Source: an uncultured Clostridia bacterium (GTDB lineage: Bacteria; Bacillota; Clostridia; Lutisporales; Lutisporaceae). Taken from it: a stretch of DNA of 52,152 bases. Position numbers and translations under genes: made by a program. Under the pieces are notes generated by a model. The model was given only the letters and a program-made list of their open reading frames with translations, had not been told where the DNA came from and ran no database searches. The stretch's first letter is position 1; every line of letters begins with the position of its first letter. This document shows positions 49,635 through 52,152 of this stretch, piece by piece. The DNA is taken from NCBI GenBank assembly GCA_937930535.1, contig CALGKJ010000146.1:1-52152 (forward strand). The letters are read 5' to 3'.

Positions 49635-51446
49635 CTAAGAATTTGCAAATACCTCTTCAAATTCCTTGTCGTCAAGCTTTTCTCTTTCCAATAGTGCCGT
49701 TGCAACTCCATGGAGCTTGTTGATGTTTTCTTTCAGCAGGTTTTCTGCTTTGTTGTAGCCTTCGTCTATTATGCTTCTTGTTTCCTTGTCAATCATTGCT
49801 GCTACTTCTTCGCTGTAGTTTCTGCCTCTTCCAAAGTCTCTTCCTATGAATACCTCGTCATGGTCTGTTCCAAAGGTCATAGGTCCGAGCCTGTCACTCA
49901 TACCGTACTCAGTTATCATCTTCCTTGCAATGGCAGTAGATCTTTCTATATCGTTTTTAGCTCCTGTGCTTATATCATTGAGTACCAGCTTTTCTGCTAC
50001 TCTGCCGCCTAAGAGGGTTACTATCTGCTGTTCCAGCTCTGATTTTGACATATAGAATTTATCTTGCTGTGGCAGTGAGATAGTGTAGCCGCCGGCTCTG
50101 CCTCTTGGCACTATTGATATTTGATGAACTGGATCTGCGTTTGGCATAAGCTTTTGAACTATTGCATGACCTGCTTCGTGATATGCTGTAAGCTTTCTAT
50201 CATGCTCGCTTACTACTCTGCTTTTCTTTTCAGGACCAGCTATAACTCTTATAGTTGCTTCTTCCAGCTCTTTGCTTTCTATTATTCTTTTATTTCTTCT
50301 TGCGGTCAGCAATGCCGCTTCATTCATCAAGTTCTCCAAGTCTGCCGGAGTAAAGCCAGCAGTACCTTTTGCTAGATTCTTGATTTCTACCTCTGCTGCT
50401 ATTGGTTTGTTTCTTGCGTGTATTTTCAGGATTTCTTCTCTGGCTTTTACATCAGGTATACCAACAGTTATCTGTCTGTCGAAGCGTCCTGGTCTAAGCA
50501 GTGCCGGGTCTAATATATCTGGTCTGTTGGTTGCTGCTATGATTATTATACCCTCGTTTACGCTGAAGCCGTCCATTTCAACCAGAAGCTGGTTAAGAGT
50601 CTGCTCTCTTTCATCATGTCCGCCGCCGAGTCCTGCTCCTCTTTGTCTTCCTACGGCATCTATTTCATCAATGAATATTATACACGGAGAACTCTTTTTT
50701 GCTTGTTCAAATAAATCTCTTACACGAGATGCTCCAACTCCTACGAACATTTCCACGAAGTCTGAACCGCTTATTGAGAAGAATGGTACTCCTGCTTCTC
50801 CTGCAACAGCTTTGGCAAGGTATGTTTTTCCTGTTCCCGGAGGTCCTACAAGCAGAACACCCTTTGGTATTCTTGCGCCTAGCTCAATAAATCTTCTAGG
50901 CTGCTTTAAAAAGTCTACTATTTCGCCCATTTCTTCTTTTTCTTCTTCTGCACCGGCTACATCAGCAAAGGTGATTTTTCTTTTATCATCCGTATGCAGC
51001 TTCGCCTTGCTTTTCCCAAAGGACATTACTCTGTTTCCGCCCCCTTGGGACTGCTGTGTGAGAACAAAGAAAAATACTATAAAAAGTATAATCAAGCCTA
51101 TGGATGGTATCAAGGAAAGCCATGTGCCTGCGCCTGTCTTAACTTGATAATTGATTTCCTTTAGTAATCCCTTGGCTCTTAGCTCCTCTGCTTTTTGAAC
51201 GAACAATAGCGAAGGTACGTTGGCGAAGAATTTTTTCTGATCAACAGTTTTTCCTGTTACTGTTGTTGTTCCATCTGTATCATATACTATAACCTTGGTA
51301 ATCTTGCCTTCTTCAATCTGCTTAATCAAATCTGAATAGGACAGCTCAACTCTGCCGGTTTCAAGATTGGTAAGTATATGAACAAACATCAATACTATAA
51401 TAAGTATTAAAGCGTAAAAGCTCATATTTCTTAAGAACTTCCTCAA
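49635..51446 (-). CDS. ftsH: ATP-dependent zinc metalloprotease FtsH
   Basis: This membrane-bound AAA protease degrades unassembled membrane and regulatory proteins. The 603 residues have two N-terminal membrane helices (about 7-25 and 108-130), an AAA domain with Walker A GPPGTGKT and Walker [12 protein letters not shown], the second region of homology [17 protein letters not shown], and the zinc motif HEAGH with distal Asp. The gene follows hpt, as in most Firmicutes. Confidence 0.97.
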   Translation of the reverse strand: MRKFLRNMSFYALILIIVLMFVHILTNLETGRVELSYSDLIKQIEEGKITKVIVYDTDGTTTVTGKTVDQKKFFANVPSLLFVQKAEELRAKGLLKEINYQVKTGAGTWLSLIPSIGLIILFIVFFFVLTQQSQGGGNRVMSFGKSKAKLHTDDKRKITFADVAGAEEEKEEMGEIVDFLKQPRRFIELGARIPKGVLLVGPPGTGKTYLAKAVAGEAGVPFFSISGSDFVEMFVGVGASRVRDLFEQAKKSSPCIIFIDEIDAVGRQRGAGLGGGHDEREQTLNQLLVEMDGFSVNEGIIIIAATNRPDILDPALLRPGRFDRQITVGIPDVKAREEILKIHARNKPIAAEVEIKNLAKGTAGFTPADLENLMNEAALLTARRNKRIIESKELEEATIRVIAGPEKKSRVVSEHDRKLTAYHEAGHAIVQKLMPNADPVHQISIVPRGRAGGYTISLPQQDKFYMSKSELEQQIVTLLGGRVAEKLVLNDISTGAKNDIERSTAIARKMITEYGMSDRLGPMTFGTDHDEVFIGRDFGRGRNYSEEVAAMIDKETRSIIDEGYNKAENLLKENINKLHGVATALLEREKLDDKEFEEVFANS

Positions 51447-51622
51447 TAATAGCCCTCCTTCAATGCATCTTATTAATTCAAGAAAGAAGCATTATAAAAT
51501 AACGGATTCTTCTTTATAGCCAGATTTGTTTATACATATAAATCCGCAGTAAAATAATTTTAACATAACGAATTTTAAATTACAATATTTATATAATCTA
51601 CTGATATTAGGTGCTGCCTTAG

Positions 51623-52152
51623 CTATTTCAGGTATACCTCGGGCTTAAGTATGCATACGAAGGGCAGATTTCTGTATACCTCTGCATAGTCCAAGCCATA
51701 GCCTATTACAAACTCGTCTGGAATAGTAAAGCCGGTGTAGCTGATCTCTACCTTGCCCTTACGTCTTTCAGGCTTATCAAGAAGGCTGCACACCTTTATG
51801 CTCTTTGGATTTCTGGATTTCAGCATTTCTATCAAGTAGCTGAGTGTCAAGCCTGTATCAACTATGTCTTCTACTATAAGGACATCCTTGTTATGTATGT
51901 CTGTCTCCAGATCTTTTATTATTCTGACTACACCTGAGGATTTTGTAGATGCACCATAGCTTGATACAACCATAAAATCCATAGTAAGCGGCAGATCTAT
52001 TTGTCTGGTAAGGTCAGACAGGAAAAGTATACAACCCTTAAGTACTCCTACTATTAAAAGATCGCTTCCTTTATAGTCCTCTGTTATTTGCTTGCCAAGC
52101 TCGGCAATTCTAGTTTTTAACTCTTCTTCTGTAATTAGTATTTTTTCGATAT
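51623..52152 (-). CDS. hpt: Hypoxanthine phosphoribosyltransferase, 5' end outside window
   Basis: This purine salvage enzyme joins hypoxanthine or guanine to PRPP. The minus-strand frame continues past 51982 to the window edge (IEKILITEEELKTRI..., then LLIVGVLKGCILFLSDL), so only a few N-terminal residues are missing. The PRPP-binding motif is VLIVEDIVDTG. It precedes ftsH by 176 bases. The same cell thus salvages hypoxanthine and, through the locus at 348-19322, burns it. Confidence 0.95.
   Translation of the reverse strand, partial: IEKILITEEELKTRIAELGKQITEDYKGSDLLIVGVLKGCILFLSDLTRQIDLPLTMDFMVVSSYGASTKSSGVVRIIKDLETDIHNKDVLIVEDIVDTGLTLSYLIEMLKSRNPKSIKVCSLLDKPERRKGKVEISYTGFTIPDEFVIGYGLDYAEVYRNLPFVCILKPEVYLK

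Noticed and set aside
1-52152. CRISPR arrays, rRNA and tRNA genes
   Set aside because: I saw no regularly spaced repeats and no tRNA or rRNA sequence signatures, although a covariance-model search would be decisive.

Overview
The window reads as a chromosomal segment of a low-GC, strictly anaerobic member of the Clostridia. The AT-rich DNA, strong AGGAGG-type ribosome binding sites, a sodium-pumping decarboxylase, bifunctional BirA, type III pantothenate kinase and the hpt-ftsH ... birA-coaX-dusB ... greA-lysS backbone all fit. Almost everything is on the minus strand, so operons read right to left.

(1) 348-19322 is a purine-catabolism locus built around a bacterial microcompartment (BMC). 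Adenine deaminase, a four-subunit molybdenum hydroxylase, a guanine-deaminase-like amidohydrolase and an NCS2 purine permease would funnel purines to xanthine. Beside them lie three BMC-H shell proteins, one BMC-P, two unrecognised cluster proteins, and a set of enzymes that matches step for step the classical clostridial xanthine-to-glycine fermentation. These are a hydantoinase (ring opening), an isochorismatase-fold ureido hydrolase, UbiD with UbiX (decarboxylation), an altered AdeC paralogue (deamination), a ring hydrolase and a formiminotransferase whose product would be glycine. No aldehyde dehydrogenase, phosphotransacylase or BMC-T is present, so this is not a Pdu/Eut-type compartment. 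The enzyme-to-step assignment is inference, and it is the most interesting system in the window.

(2) 19404-27327 is mostly housekeeping: lysS, greA, an unknown protein, a quinate-dehydrogenase-annotated protein with an HTH partner, dusB, coaX and birA. (3) 27440-35605 encodes methylmalonyl-CoA mutase (two chains), MeaB, epimerase and a biotin-dependent Na+-pumping methylmalonyl-CoA decarboxylase: the succinyl-CoA to propionyl-CoA branch, next to birA, which would biotinylate its carrier.

(4) 35744-49511 is accessory DNA. It holds a candidate RRNPP quorum-sensing unit: a TPR receptor followed by two tandem 45-residue secreted peptide precursors too short for ordinary ORF calling. It also holds a thioredoxin-like gene sharing the receptor's promoter, a decayed second receptor copy, a 149-bp repeat in two copies, and small palindromic repeats. 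A SIR2-HerA defence pair with a KTSC protein and a DUF1016 nuclease is followed by an AbiE-type toxin-antitoxin pair. Fragments of type I restriction-modification genes lie on both sides of the SIR2-HerA and sensing genes. (5) ftsH and hpt close the window.
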